Origin: Rhizocola hellebori
GTDB taxonomy: Bacteria; Actinomycetota; Actinomycetes; Mycobacteriales; Micromonosporaceae
Length of the DNA: 64,000 nt
Direction: 5' to 3'
Assembly: GCF_016862955.1 (NCBI RefSeq)
Contig: NZ_BONY01000001.1
Location: forward strand, 248,001 to 312,000
Position numbers and translations under genes: made by a program. Under the pieces are notes generated by a model that did not search any database, was not told where the DNA came from, and saw only the letters and a program-made list of their open reading frames with translations. Position 1 is the stretch's first letter; each line of letters starts with the position of its first letter. Below, piece by piece: positions 27,799-37,313 of the stretch.

Positions 27799-27920
27799 GC
27801 CATTGCCTCCTGCCGTCGGCAATCGCCTGCGGCGAAGGCATGAACGAATCCCAATCTCATGATGACCTCGACAAGCTCGGTCATGGGCGATCGCTCCCCT
27901 TCCGGTGGAGGTGGCGAAGG

Positions 27921-27950
27921 GGTGCCGGGCGGAGCTTTCCGCCCGGCACC
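27921..27950 (-). terminator. attenuating stem-loop after the binding-protein gene
   Basis: GGTGCCGGGCGGA (27921-27933) pairs perfectly with TCCGCCCGGCACC (27938-27950) with a 4-nt loop. It sits 14 nt past the binding-protein stop and before the ATPase gene, the usual place for a hairpin that stabilises the binding-protein mRNA and reduces read-through. Confidence 0.75.
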
Positions 27951-27964
27951 TCGTCAGCGTGCTG

Positions 27965-29629
27965 TCAGGAGGCCGGCGTCAGGTGCATGACGACGTCGAG
28001 CATGCCCCATCGGGTCGGCTGGATGGCAGCGTAAGGGTTGGACTCATCCGGCCAGCCGGTCCATTTCGCCGTCGAGTACTCGGCGCCGAGGTTGCCCGCG
28101 GACGTCGCGATCATCGGCATCTGCTCCACCATGATCTTCTGGATCTTGTGCATCGCCGCGGTACGAGCGGTGTCGTCGGTGGCGTTGGCGTAGTCCTTCA
28201 GCGCCTGCGTGGCCTCGGGGCTGTTGAACCGCCCGTAGTTGCCGTTCGCGGTGGTGCCGATCGGCTGCAGCTGCGCGCCGTTCATGATGTTCTCGTACAT
28301 GTCGTAAGGCGTGGCCCCACCGTTGCTCCAGTGCAGCGCCGCGTCGAAGTTGCCCTTCGCGATCGCGTCGAACCAGGCGTCCTGGTTCGCCTTGTCAATC
28401 TTCGCGGTGATGCCGATGGTGGCGAGGTTTTCCTTGATGATCGTCAGGGCGGTCTGGTAGTCGTTCCAGTCGGCCGGGTCGGTCAGGGTGATGGTGACCG
28501 GCTTGCCCGTCGGGTCCTTGAGCGTGGTGCCGTCGAAGGTGAAGCCGTTGTCGGTCAGCTCCTTCTTGGCCGTGGCGAGGTCGGACTCGGACGACTTGCC
28601 CTTGTACTCCGGCGCCAGGAACGCGTCGCCGGCCGGGGTCGGGATGCCGGTGATGTTGCCGACCTTGGGCTTGAAGTAGCCGGCCATCGCCTGGTTGAAG
28701 ATGTCATCGCGGTTGATCACCATGCTCATCGCGCGGCGCAGGTGCGCGTTGTCGAACGGCGCCTTGGTGGTGTTGATCCACAGGCCGTCCGCGCTCAGCG
28801 CCGGCGGGAACCAGAGCTTGAAGTGCGCCGGGTCCTTGGCCACGAAGGTGGTCTTCGCGTTCGCCATGAACGCGTAGGTCCAGTCGGTGGCGCCACTGGT
28901 CAGTGCGGTGAGCTGGGTGTCGTTGCCGCTGTAGGTGGTGCAGCGGATCTCGGCCACCTTCGGGGCCGTCTGCCAGTAGTCGCTGCGCACCGAAAGCGTG
29001 ACGGTGGAAGGAGTTACCGACTTGATGGTGTAAGGGCCGGTGCCGATCGGCTTGTCGACGACGTCCTTGGCCGGGTCGGAGAACGCCGACCACTGCTTCT
29101 TGTTGATGACCTGGGTGGACAGAACCTTCGTGCGGTTCACGTACTGCGAACCCTCGAAGCTGACCGTCACATCCTGGCCGGCGACCTTGACATCCTTGAG
29201 CGGCAGCGCGTAGTAGTTGACGCCCTTGTGGTCCTTCATGATCTGGAACGAGTAGGCCACGTCATCTGCGGTCATCGCGGATCCGTCCGACCACTTGACG
29301 TTTTCCCTCACCGTCAGCACCACAGAGCTGTAGTCGGCTGACCACTTCCATTTCGTGGCGAGCCACGGCTTCGGCTCGTCGGCCGGCTTGGTCTCGTTCT
29401 GCAGCGCCAGTGGCTCCCAGATGAGCCAGGCGTACCCGAGGTGCTTGGCGAAGGAGGTGTCCAGGAACGGGTTGTTGTTGGCCGGCATGGTGGCGCCATC
29501 GGGCATGCCGATGTTCAAGACGCCCGTGGCCCCGGGCTTCGACGGTGTTTCGGTGCCGCTGCAAGCGCCAAGCGTGGCTATTGCCAGGCCTGCCGCGAGC
29601 AAGGCGGAGATGGTGCGGTTGGCACGCAT
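27965..29629 (-). CDS. family 5 extracellular solute-binding lipoprotein
   Basis: A 554-residue lipoprotein. The signal peptide ends in a lipobox, TLGACSG, with the lipid-modified Cys near residue 23. The body matches the SBP_bac_5 (Opp/Dpp) class: [65 protein letters not shown] and ends LTPAS. It would hand substrate to the two permeases. Family 5 proteins bind peptides or oligosaccharides; the flanking beta-glucosidases and LacI regulator argue for a beta-glucan oligosaccharide. Conserved Trp and Asn clusters ([18 protein letters not shown]) fit sugar stacking. Gap to lacI 109 nt. Confidence 0.92.
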   Translation of the reverse strand: MRANRTISALLAAGLAIATLGACSGTETPSKPGATGVLNIGMPDGATMPANNNPFLDTSFAKHLGYAWLIWEPLALQNETKPADEPKPWLATKWKWSADYSSVVLTVRENVKWSDGSAMTADDVAYSFQIMKDHKGVNYYALPLKDVKVAGQDVTVSFEGSQYVNRTKVLSTQVINKKQWSAFSDPAKDVVDKPIGTGPYTIKSVTPSTVTLSVRSDYWQTAPKVAEIRCTTYSGNDTQLTALTSGATDWTYAFMANAKTTFVAKDPAHFKLWFPPALSADGLWINTTKAPFDNAHLRRAMSMVINRDDIFNQAMAGYFKPKVGNITGIPTPAGDAFLAPEYKGKSSESDLATAKKELTDNGFTFDGTTLKDPTGKPVTITLTDPADWNDYQTALTIIKENLATIGITAKIDKANQDAWFDAIAKGNFDAALHWSNGGATPYDMYENIMNGAQLQPIGTTANGNYGRFNSPEATQALKDYANATDDTARTAAMHKIQKIMVEQMPMIATSAGNLGAEYSTAKWTGWPDESNPYAAIQPTRWGMLDVVMHLTPAS

Positions 29630-29738
29630 GGATCCTCACTTCAATTCGAGTGGTTCAACACGAGGGTCTGACCGACAAATGGGTATGAAGAATCTCGGAC
29701 AGGGACGCTGACGCGTTCCCGCCTGGTACCTTTTCTGT

Positions 29739-30737
29739 TCAGTTGCGAGTGGAGTCCCGCACGATGAGGGTGGTCGGCAGCACCACGGGCGCATCGGAAA
29801 GCGACGTCCCGTCGAAGTGCCCCATCAACATCCGGGCCGCTGTCTCTCCCATCTCCCGCAAGGGCTGGTGCACTGTGCTCAGCGATGGTTTGGTGTACGA
29901 GGCCAGCGGCACATCGTCGAAGCCGACAATGGCCACGTCTTCGGGAACCCGAAGCCCCGCTTCCTGAATCGCCTGCAACGCGCCGGCCGCGGACAGGTCG
30001 TTGTGCGCGAATACACAGTCGAAACGCACGCCTGCTGCCAGGAGCCGGCGCACTTGTTCCCGGCCGCCGTCAAAGGTGAAGTCACCGTCGACGATGAACT
30101 CGGGGGCCAAGGTGATGGCATGCTCGGTGCAGACCTCGGTGAAACCGGCGAGGCGTTCCTGGGTGCAGCCCAGCTCCGCCGGGCCTCGCACCACCAGCGG
30201 GCGGCGACGGCCTAGCTCGATGAGGTGCCGGGCCGCCAGCTCACCGCCTTCGCGGTTATTTGGTGCCACCGAAGCGAATTGCGGCCGGTGATCGCGATCG
30301 TCGATCAGTACCACCGGCAGGCCTTTGGCGTGCAGGTCGCCGATGTACTCCAGGGTTCCCTCCGGCTCGATCACCAGCAGGCCGTCGAAGGACTTGGCCG
30401 AAACCTGTGAAGCGAACCGGCGAATGGACTCCTCGCCGCGGGTACAGCTGAACAGAAGCAGGCCATAGCCTTCGGCCTCCACGACATCGACGACGCCCTG
30501 GAGCACCTCACCGACCCATGGCCAGGTAAGCGATGGGACAAGCATGCCGACGACCTTCGTGCGGCCGCGCGCCAGGCTGACCGCACCGGCGCTGGGTACA
30601 TAGCCGAGTTCGGCGATGACCTTGCGCACCCGTGCCGCTGTCTCCGGGTCGAGATCGTCCTTGCCATTGAGCACCCTTGACACCGTGGTCTTACTGACCC
30701 CCGCGCGCGCCGCGACATCGGACATGGTGATCGGCAC
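29739..30737 (-). CDS. LacI-family transcriptional regulator
   Basis: A 332-residue repressor. Residues 4-55 are the LacI helix-turn-helix and hinge ([20 protein letters not shown], then [13 protein letters not shown]), followed by the periplasmic-binding-protein-like sensor ([18 protein letters not shown] to IVRDSTRN). Starts GTG at 30737 with GGGAAGTGA upstream; ATG at 30725 is an alternative. It leads the operon of binding protein, ABC transporter and GH1 enzyme and is divergent from GH3, so it is the likely regulator of both, released by a beta-glucoside or glucose derivative. The role resembles that of CebR in Streptomyces. Confidence 0.92.
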   Translation of the reverse strand: MPITMSDVAARAGVSKTTVSRVLNGKDDLDPETAARVRKVIAELGYVPSAGAVSLARGRTKVVGMLVPSLTWPWVGEVLQGVVDVVEAEGYGLLLFSCTRGEESIRRFASQVSAKSFDGLLVIEPEGTLEYIGDLHAKGLPVVLIDDRDHRPQFASVAPNNREGGELAARHLIELGRRRPLVVRGPAELGCTQERLAGFTEVCTEHAITLAPEFIVDGDFTFDGGREQVRRLLAAGVRFDCVFAHNDLSAAGALQAIQEAGLRVPEDVAIVGFDDVPLASYTKPSLSTVHQPLREMGETAARMLMGHFDGTSLSDAPVVLPTTLIVRDSTRN

Positions 30738-30820
30738 GGCTCACTTCCCTTCGATGCCATTGGCGTGCGGTGGCCGCCCGGCCTGCCCGGCGCCGGGGCC
30801 GAGAGATCAAGCGCGGTAGC

Positions 30821-30851
30821 GGTTCCGAAACCGGTTCCGAAACCGGTTCCG
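30821..30851. promoter_or_regulatory. tandem 12-bp repeats with AACCGGTT dyads
   Basis: GGTTCCGAAACC occurs at 30821-30832 and 30833-30844, with a partial third copy to 30851. The joins create two AACCGGTT palindromes with the central CG typical of LacI-family operators. It lies 84 bp upstream of lacI, so autoregulation is likely. Confidence 0.6.
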
Positions 30852-30935
30852 TGGCTCAGTGAAGCTTGCGCCCGGGACGGCGTCAATCACGAACAGGTAA
30901 CGATATGAGCAACGTCGTAACTTTGTGCCAGCGTC

Positions 30936-30965
30936 TTGACACCCGTTGCTGCCAACCGAGATCCT
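30936..30965 (+). promoter_or_regulatory. promoter of the GH3 gene
   Basis: TTGACA at 30936-30941 followed after 18 bp by GATCCT (30960-30965). The palindromic operator at 30970 begins 4 bp past the -10 box, so a bound repressor would block initiation. The -10 match is only moderate. Confidence 0.5.
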
Positions 30966-30969
30966 CTGA

Positions 30970-30985
30970 TGGAGAGCGCTCTCCA
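30970..30985. promoter_or_regulatory. LacI/CebR-like operator palindrome
   Basis: TGGAGAGCGCTCTCCA is a perfect 16-bp palindrome. The Streptomyces CebR site is TGGGAGCGCTCCCA, sharing the TGG ends and the AGCGCT centre. It ends 29 bp before the GH3 start. Confidence 0.7.
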
Positions 30986-31014
30986 ATGATCTGCAAGACA
31001 CGACGGGTGGGACA

Positions 31015-33480
31015 ATGACACAGGACGATGCGACGGCAAACTTGACCCTCGAGCAGAAGATCAGGTTGCTGTCGGGGGCTTCTGTGTTCCGCGCCGCCGC
31101 CGAGCCCGCCATCGGCCTTCAGGCGCTCGTCTTCTCCGACGGCCCGGTGGGGGTACGCGGCGAACGCTGGGACGAACGCGACACCGCCCTCACCCTGCCC
31201 TCGGCCACCGCCATGGCCGCCACCTGGGACGAGCACCTGGTCACACAGCTGGGCAACCTGCTGGCTTTCGAGGCTCGCCGCAAAGGCGTGCACGTCCTGC
31301 TCGCGCCGACGCTCAACCTGCACCGATCACCCGCCAGCGGCCGGCACTTCGAATGCTTCGCCGAGGACCCGCGGCTCACCGCCTTCATCGGCGCCGCCTA
31401 CATCCGCGGCGTGCAAAGCGGCGGGGTGGCCGCCACGGCAAAGCATTACGTGGCCAACGACTCCGAGACCGAGCGGCTCACCCTCGATGCGTGGGTCGAC
31501 GAGCGCACGCTGCGCGAGGTTTACCTGGCGCCGTTCGAGGCCGCGGTGCAGGCCGGAGTCTGGGTCGTCATGTCGGCCTACAACTCGGTCAACGGCACCA
31601 CCATGTCGGCCAGCCCGCTGCTGGCCGAGCCGCTGAAGGGGGAATGGGGCTTCGACGGGCTCGTCGTCTCCGATTGGGGCGCAGTGCGATCCACCGTCGC
31701 CTCGGCCCGCGCCGGGCAGGACCTGGCGATGCCCGGACCCAACCCTTTCTGGGACCAGCCGCTGGTGGACGCGGTGCGCTCCGGCGAGGTGGCCGAGTCG
31801 GTCATCGACGAGAAAGTCCAGCGGCTGCTGCGCCTGGCCACCCGGGTGGGAGCCCTCGGGCAATCGCCGCCATCGCAAGCCGTTTCGAGGCCGGCTCAGG
31901 CGCGCGCACTGCTGCGCCAGGCCGTCGCGGTGAGCACCGTGCTGGTACAGAACGAGGAAAACTTCTTGCCGCTCAACGCTTCCGCGCTCAAGACAGTGGC
32001 GGTCATCGGGCCCAATGCCGCCACCGCGCGCATCCAGGGCGGTGGCAGCGCGGGCGTGTTCCCGGAGTCGGTGGTTACCCCGCTGGAGGGCATCCGCCGC
32101 GCGCTGGCCGGCCTCGCCGAGGTCGGGCACGCCGCGGGCGCCCAGCTCACGGTACGGCCCACCCCACTGGATCCCGGGTGTTGCACCGATCCGGTCAGCG
32201 GCGAGCCCGGGGTGCGGGTGCGCTACCTCGACTCGGATGGAGCGCAGCTGCACACTGAGCGACGGCTCAGCGGCCGGATCCTCGAACCCGCCGACGCCCC
32301 GCTTCCCCCGGACACCGAATTCGTGGAGGTCGACTCGGTGCTAAGACCGGCCTGCGGCGGGCAATGGCTGATCGGCATCGTAGGCATCGGCGACGTGGTC
32401 GTGCATGCCGACGGGAAACCGGTTCTCGAGGAGAACATCGCGCAGGAGTCGGACGACCCCACCTATGTCCATGTGGCGCCGTCGTTTCGCCAGGTTCCGG
32501 TCACCCTCACCGAGGGTGTGCCAGTGCATCTGACCGCTCGGCGGCGCATCGCGCCCGGCACCGGCCTGGCCGTGGCGCTGACGGCCGACCCGCCCCGACT
32601 GTCCGAAGACGACGAACTCGCCGCGGCGGTGCGGCTTGCCCGCGCCTCGGACATCGCCATCGTGGTCGTGGGCACCACCGACGAGATCGAGAGCGAGGGC
32701 TTCGATCGGTCCACATTGGACCTTCCAGGCCGCCAGGACGAGCTGGTGACCGCGGTGGCGGCGGCCAACCCGAACACCGTGGTCATCGTCAACTCGGGTG
32801 GCCCGGTGCTGCTGCCCTGGCGCGATCGGGTCCGATCGGTGTTGCTGAGCTGGTTTCCCGGCCAGGAGGCCGGCGACGGGCTGGCCGACGTCCTGTTCGG
32901 CGCGGCCGAACCGGGTGGCCGCCTGCCCACCACGTGGCCCATTTCTGCGCGCGACGTGCCGGTTCTGGACACCAAGCCGATCGGTGGCGCGCTTGACTAC
33001 ACCGAAGGGCTTCATCTTGGGTACCGGGCATGGCTTAGCTCACAAGCCGAACCCATGTATTGGTTCGGCTACGGCCAGGGCTACACCGAATGGGAATATC
33101 AACACATTTCCATGCCGGAGCAGGTGTCGCCGGATGCCCCCTTCACCGTCGAAGTCCAGGTGAGCAACACCGGCCAGCGCCGCGGACGCGAAGTCGTGCA
33201 GGTCTACCTCAGCCGCGACGACAGCACCATCGACCGCCCGGCGCGATGGCTGGCCGGCCACGCCGTCATCGAAGCGGAGCCCGCGCAAACCGTCGCCGCC
33301 ACCGTCACCATCCCGGCCCGCGCGCTACAGCACTGGTCGACCGCGCAAGCCCGCTGGTGCGTCGAGCCCGGCACCTTCCGAGTGCACGCCGGCTCCTCGG
33401 TCGCCGCGCTGCCCCTGGCCGCAGACATCACGGTCGCCACACCCGACTCCGGCCGCGAGGCCCTCGTCCCGCCCCACTAA
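31015..33480 (+). CDS. GH3 beta-glucosidase with PA14 insert and Fn3-like C-terminus
   Basis: An 821-residue family 3 glycoside hydrolase without a signal peptide. The N-terminal TIM barrel includes SDGPVGVRGERW, KHYVANDSETER (general substrate-binding motif) and the nucleophile Asp in GLVVSDWGAVRS (about 219). The C-terminal sandwich has GFDRSTLDLPGRQDEL. Between the two halves of the second domain lies a PA14-like insert (RVRYLDSDGAQLHTERRL). The end is a fibronectin-III-like domain (EVQVSNTGQRRGREVVQVYL). It is divergent from the lacI operon and has its own operator. Cytoplasmic cleavage of imported beta-glucosides is the expected role, complementing the GH1 enzyme. Confidence 0.95.
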   Translation: MTQDDATANLTLEQKIRLLSGASVFRAAAEPAIGLQALVFSDGPVGVRGERWDERDTALTLPSATAMAATWDEHLVTQLGNLLAFEARRKGVHVLLAPTLNLHRSPASGRHFECFAEDPRLTAFIGAAYIRGVQSGGVAATAKHYVANDSETERLTLDAWVDERTLREVYLAPFEAAVQAGVWVVMSAYNSVNGTTMSASPLLAEPLKGEWGFDGLVVSDWGAVRSTVASARAGQDLAMPGPNPFWDQPLVDAVRSGEVAESVIDEKVQRLLRLATRVGALGQSPPSQAVSRPAQARALLRQAVAVSTVLVQNEENFLPLNASALKTVAVIGPNAATARIQGGGSAGVFPESVVTPLEGIRRALAGLAEVGHAAGAQLTVRPTPLDPGCCTDPVSGEPGVRVRYLDSDGAQLHTERRLSGRILEPADAPLPPDTEFVEVDSVLRPACGGQWLIGIVGIGDVVVHADGKPVLEENIAQESDDPTYVHVAPSFRQVPVTLTEGVPVHLTARRRIAPGTGLAVALTADPPRLSEDDELAAAVRLARASDIAIVVVGTTDEIESEGFDRSTLDLPGRQDELVTAVAAANPNTVVIVNSGGPVLLPWRDRVRSVLLSWFPGQEAGDGLADVLFGAAEPGGRLPTTWPISARDVPVLDTKPIGGALDYTEGLHLGYRAWLSSQAEPMYWFGYGQGYTEWEYQHISMPEQVSPDAPFTVEVQVSNTGQRRGREVVQVYLSRDDSTIDRPARWLAGHAVIEAEPAQTVAATVTIPARALQHWSTAQARWCVEPGTFRVHAGSSVAALPLAADITVATPDSGREALVPPH

Positions 33481-33540
33481 CCGCAACCCACCCCGCGGCG
33501 CATGACCCTTCCAAGCCGCGTTGCCGGAGCGGCCGGGCGC

Positions 33541-33571
33541 TTGACCTTGCCCCTGGGGCGGGTTGCAGACT
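33541..33571 (+). promoter_or_regulatory. promoter of the MerR gene (leaderless)
   Basis: TTGACC (33541-33546) and CAGACT (33566-33571) are 19 bp apart, the long spacing typical of MerR-controlled promoters. The GTG start follows the -10 box after 6 nt. Confidence 0.55.
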
Positions 33572-33577
33572 GGCGGC

Positions 33578-34369
33578 GTGGAGAAGTACCTGCTGGCTGG
33601 GGAGTTCGGGGCGGCCGCGCGGTTGTCGCCCAAGGCGTTGCGCCTCTACGCCGAGCAGGGCCTGCTGTTGCCGGCCCGGGTGGATCCGGCGACCGGATAC
33701 CGCTACTACTCCCCCGGCCAGCTGCCGCGGGCGCGCCTGATCGCGCGGCTGCGCGGGCTCGGGCTGCCGCTGGCCAGGATCGAATATCTGGCCGGCCTCA
33801 CCCCCGAAGCGCGCGCTTTCGAGCTACGGGGATGGTTGCGCGCGCAGCGCGACCGGCTCGACGAGTGGGCGGTGATGGTGGAAGCCGCGCCAGGGCCCAT
33901 CGACGCCGAACTCACCCACGCGGTGGCGTTGCGCGAGGTGCCACCGGCCAAGGTGCTGTGCCGCAGCCGAAGGATCGACTCCACCGCCATGGCCGACTTC
34001 GTCGGCGCCGCCGAGCGGGACATCCGGGCTCATCTGCGCGCCAGCGGGCTGCCGGGCGATGGCCCCAAGCTGGTGTTCTTTCAGGACCTGGTGACGCCGG
34101 ACAGCGAAGGTCTGGTCGAGGTGGCGATCAGCTACGACGGGAGCATCGAGCCCATCTCCGACTTGCACATCCGCCTCGCACCCGAGCACACCGAGGCGTA
34201 TCTGCCCGTGCCGCCCGAATATGAGGAACTCCCACTGATCCTGCGGATCTACGACGTGCTCGAAGAGTGGACCGATGCGCGTCCCGGCGTCGTGTGCACC
34301 GGCCATCCCTACGAGATCTATCCGGGCACCGGCGCGCGTTTCGACGTCGCCTACCCGATCGTCTCCTAA
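33578..34369 (+). CDS. MerR-family regulator with GyrI-like effector domain
   Basis: A 263-residue regulator. The N-terminal MerR helix-turn-helix (LAGEFGAAARLSPKALRLYA, wing ATGYRYYSPGQLPRARLI) is followed by a coiled dimerisation helix and an effector-binding domain of the GyrI/BmrR type (ALREVPPAKVLCRSRRI, ending PYEIYPGTGARFDVAYPI). Such proteins sense small hydrophobic or cationic drugs and untwist a promoter with 19-bp spacing; the spacing of its own promoter fits. It leads the papain-like gene 14 nt downstream. Ligand unknown. Confidence 0.9.
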   Translation: MEKYLLAGEFGAAARLSPKALRLYAEQGLLLPARVDPATGYRYYSPGQLPRARLIARLRGLGLPLARIEYLAGLTPEARAFELRGWLRAQRDRLDEWAVMVEAAPGPIDAELTHAVALREVPPAKVLCRSRRIDSTAMADFVGAAERDIRAHLRASGLPGDGPKLVFFQDLVTPDSEGLVEVAISYDGSIEPISDLHIRLAPEHTEAYLPVPPEYEELPLILRIYDVLEEWTDARPGVVCTGHPYEIYPGTGARFDVAYPIVS

Positions 34370-34383
34370 TCGAAAGGCTTACT

Positions 34384-35304
34384 GTGGGCCATCTTTCGTA
34401 TGTTGGCAGCGGTCCGTACTGCTACGCCAACTCGTTTGCCATGATGCTGGGCGATCAGGCCCCCTCCACCGCGATCATCGAGGTCGCCACCGGCGGCCCG
34501 TTCGGCATGCAGCTGATCGGCGGGAAACTGATGTTCTTCGACGCCTACGGCTGGAATCCGGAGCTGGGTTTCGACGCGGCGTTAAGCGCCATCGGCTGGA
34601 AGTCGACGGCCAGCCACGGCGGGGAAGCCGGCGAGGCGCTGGCCCGGCTGCGGGCCGCGGCGACGAGAGGCCCGGTATGGGTCGGCCCGTTGGAAATGGG
34701 CCACTTTCGGCACCAGCCCGAGATGACTGGCCCGATCGGCGCGGACCACTTCGTGGTCGTGCTGGAGGTCGGCGACGAGCGGGTGCTGATGCACGACCCG
34801 CACGGTTACCCGTACACACAGATGCCCTTGAATGATTTCATGACCGCCTGGCGCGCGGAGACCATCGACTACGGCCGGCCCTACACGATGCGCACCGATT
34901 TCGTGAAGGTCGCCGAGGTCAAGGACGCAGACGCGATCCGGTCGATCATCCCGGCCGCGGTGCGGCTGCTGGCCATGCGCAGCGATGAGCCGATGCCGCC
35001 CGGCAGCCTGGGCAACGGCGAGGCCGCCGAACGGGTGGCTCAGATGATCGAGGCCGGGGCAGGTGACGGGCTGCGGGAGCACCTCATCTACTTCGCGATC
35101 CGGGTCGGCGCGCGCAGGCTCAGCGACACCGCGGACTGCTTGGCGCTAGCCGGTTACCACGATGCCGCAGCGATCGCCGCGACGCAGGCCCGGATCGTCG
35201 GCTCGATGCAGTACCCAATGGTGACAAGAGATTTCGCCTCGGCAGCGGCCGCCCTTCGCGAACTCGCCCCCACCTACGACCGGCTACGCGCCGCCCTCGG
35301 ATAG
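34384..35304 (+). CDS. papain/C39-like protein related to the BtrH N-terminal domain
   Basis: A 306-residue protein with no signal peptide. It begins SYVGSGPYCYANSFAMMLGD, where the Cys followed by a helix is the nucleophile position of papain-fold enzymes; a candidate His lies in GADHFVVVLEVGDE and an Asp/Asn in MHDPHGYPYTQMP. This layout is that of the C39-like BtrH N-terminal family, whose members transfer acyl groups or cut peptides in natural-product pathways. The C-terminal 120 residues are helical and unassigned. GTG at 34384 is 14 nt after the MerR stop, so the two form an operon. Activity unproven. Confidence 0.65.
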   Translation: MGHLSYVGSGPYCYANSFAMMLGDQAPSTAIIEVATGGPFGMQLIGGKLMFFDAYGWNPELGFDAALSAIGWKSTASHGGEAGEALARLRAAATRGPVWVGPLEMGHFRHQPEMTGPIGADHFVVVLEVGDERVLMHDPHGYPYTQMPLNDFMTAWRAETIDYGRPYTMRTDFVKVAEVKDADAIRSIIPAAVRLLAMRSDEPMPPGSLGNGEAAERVAQMIEAGAGDGLREHLIYFAIRVGARRLSDTADCLALAGYHDAAAIAATQARIVGSMQYPMVTRDFASAAAALRELAPTYDRLRAALG

Positions 35305-35309
35305 CGGAC

Positions 35310-35337
35310 GCGGCCCCGGTCTTCGCGCCGGGGCCGC
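35310..35337. terminator. bidirectional terminator between convergent genes
   Basis: GCGGCCCCGG (35310-35319) pairs exactly with CCGGGGCCGC (35328-35337) with an 8-nt loop, between the stops at 35304 (plus) and 35359 (minus). Confidence 0.75.
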
Positions 35338-35358
35338 CGTCCTTGTGTCCAAAGTGGA

Positions 35359-36621
35359 CTAATCGCGCCAGACCTCACGCCAGGTCCAGCCGTCGTCGCT
35401 GAAGTAGACCGCGTGGTAGCCGAACGCGATGGAGCCGTCGGTGAAGACCAATGCGGACGCCGGCAGCCCGGGCGGTGCGGTGAAAGCGTAGGTGACGCCG
35501 TCCGCGCTTGTGGCGTAGGTGCCGATGTCGCCTCTGATCAAGGCGACGACAATGCGGCCATTGGCGGCCCGCCACCCCCACGCGTACGAGGGGGTGGTCG
35601 ACCCGTCCGCAACCGCCTGCCAGGAATCGCCGCCGTCGGTGGTGCGATAGGTCTTCAGCCAGGACTCGACGCCCGCCAGCCGTGCCGCCGCTGCGGGCTT
35701 TGCCGAGGCGTCCCACACGCTGGCATAAGCGGTGTCGCCCTCGCCGGCGATCAGCTGCACCGGCATGCCCACGCTATCGCTGAGCGTGTCGCTCGGCAGG
35801 GTCGGTTGCGGTATTACCCTCCCGCCGGGCATATCCCGCTTCGTCCAAGTCGCTCCGGCATCGTGGCTCACAGCCACCGCCAATCGCCCCGTTGACGGGT
35901 TGAGCCCGGAGACCCAGATGTCCGCCGGCCCGGCCGTCACCGGGAAACCCGTGGACCGCAGCAGCGGCGGCTGGTTCGCCAATCGCCGCAACCGTCCCTG
36001 TTCGGGGTCGAAAGCCATGAGCTCGCCGCTGAAGCCGTCGATCACCTTCATTCCGGGCGGCATCGTGTCGATGGGTGTGCCTTCGCTTGGCAGCCTCCTC
36101 CAGGTGCTGCCCCCGTCGGTGCTCAGCTCGAAGGCCTGCCAGGGGTCGGAGGTGCCGGCCGGACTGGCTGCACCGCCGACAAATTGCAGCAGCGACCGCG
36201 GGCCTAGAACCCTGGGCGGGTAGGCCACATCGCCGCGCGACAACCAGGTCGCACCGCCGTCGCTCGACGCCAGCAACTCGCTGCACCCCGGATTGCGCAC
36301 ATTGGGGCTGAGTTCGGCAGCGGCTATCGGGCTGCGGTCGCAGGTGTTCCTGACCAGGTAGAGATGCGTCGAATCGCCGCGACCGGCCCACACGACGGAC
36401 ACGGGCCGGTCGCCATCGGCCGGCGGAGGCGCGGCAAAGTTGGACTTCAGCGCGATTCCGGCCGTGGCGGTCACCGCCACAACGGCGACGGCGACCAGAA
36501 CGGTTTGCACGCGGCGGCGGCGCTGCCGCGACTGGATAGCGGCGAACACGTCCTCGACGGACAGGCGGCTGGGCGGCGCGACGGTGGTGGCCTCTTCGAA
36601 TAGCTCATGCAGATTGGTCAT
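35359..36621 (-). CDS. membrane-anchored BNR/sialidase-like propeller, sigma factor partner
   Basis: A 420-residue type II membrane protein. The first 35 residues are cytoplasmic, helical and basic before the membrane segment (VQTVLVAVAVVAVTATAGIAL, about 38-58). The outer part is a beta-propeller with several Asp-box repeats (SSDGGATWLSRG, STDGGSTWRRLP, SHDAGATWTKRD, TTDGGDSWQAV). ATG overlaps the upstream sigma-factor stop by 4 nt. This is the usual arrangement of an ECF sigma factor with a membrane anti-sigma or sensor protein, so it probably holds the sigma factor until an extracellular signal is bound. No canonical zinc anti-sigma motif is visible. Confidence 0.8.
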   Translation of the reverse strand: MTNLHELFEEATTVAPPSRLSVEDVFAAIQSRQRRRRVQTVLVAVAVVAVTATAGIALKSNFAAPPPADGDRPVSVVWAGRGDSTHLYLVRNTCDRSPIAAAELSPNVRNPGCSELLASSDGGATWLSRGDVAYPPRVLGPRSLLQFVGGAASPAGTSDPWQAFELSTDGGSTWRRLPSEGTPIDTMPPGMKVIDGFSGELMAFDPEQGRLRRLANQPPLLRSTGFPVTAGPADIWVSGLNPSTGRLAVAVSHDAGATWTKRDMPGGRVIPQPTLPSDTLSDSVGMPVQLIAGEGDTAYASVWDASAKPAAAARLAGVESWLKTYRTTDGGDSWQAVADGSTTPSYAWGWRAANGRIVVALIRGDIGTYATSADGVTYAFTAPPGLPASALVFTDGSIAFGYHAVYFSDDGWTWREVWRD

Positions 36622-37145
36622 CTCCTCACCTCGTCCAGGCTCGGGTCGTCAAGGGCGGTGCCCAGCAGGCGGCGCAGGGCAGCCAGACCGCGGGAGGTCT
36701 GGCTTTTGATGGTGCCGATCGAACAATCGAGCACTTCGGCGGTCTCCTGGACGCTCAGGCCCTGGTAGAACCGGCACACCAGGGTGGCCCGCTGCCGTGG
36801 GGGCAGAGTCGCCATCGCCTCGATCACCTCAAGCCGGGTATTGATCCGGTCGGCATGATCGGCCTGGCCCACCTCGGGCAGTACAGCCGAGGCGCGCTCC
36901 CGGCGCCGGAACAGCCGCCTGCTCTCGGCCAGGTATACCCGGACCAGACAGGTCCGGGTAAAGGCGTCTAGCGCCGCCGGCTGCCGCACCCGCGACCACG
37001 CGTCGGCCAGCCGAACGAAAGTGATCTGGGTGAGGTCGTCGGCCCAGTGCCAGTCGCCGCACAGCAGATATGCCGTGCGGCGTACGGTGTCCCGCCTCGC
37101 CGCGAAATAATTCGCGAACTCCCGGCGGTGTTCGATCCCGGTCAT
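36618..37145 (-). CDS. ECF sigma factor, SigE-family
   Basis: A 175-residue extracytoplasmic-function sigma factor. Region 2 reads EFANYFAARRDTVRRTAYLL to DDLTQITFVRLADAW, and region 4 reads LPPRQRATLVCRFYQGLSVQ, then ETAEVLDCSIGTIKSQTSRGL. It directs RNA polymerase to a regulon answering cell-surface conditions. Co-transcribed with the membrane propeller protein that likely controls it. Start ATG 37145 has GAGGTGCGATG-type upstream purines. Confidence 0.92.
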   Translation of the reverse strand: MTGIEHRREFANYFAARRDTVRRTAYLLCGDWHWADDLTQITFVRLADAWSRVRQPAALDAFTRTCLVRVYLAESRRLFRRRERASAVLPEVGQADHADRINTRLEVIEAMATLPPRQRATLVCRFYQGLSVQETAEVLDCSIGTIKSQTSRGLAALRRLLGTALDDPSLDEVRR

Positions 37146-37313
37146 CGCACCTCCTCGGTCATCAAGTGCGTGCGAGATGCCGCCGAGGTTGACACCTCCA
37201 GCCAGATATTTTCCGCGCTGGGATTGTCCAACTCTGTCCAACACCGACGGTCCATGAAGGCCCGGCTCAGCCACCATGGCGGACACACCGCGACGTCCCC
37301 GACGGAGTTTGTC

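Noticed and set aside
30821-30851. Plasmid iterons or replication origin
   Set aside because: Only two and a half short copies, located between a LacI gene and its divergent partner; operator use is simpler.
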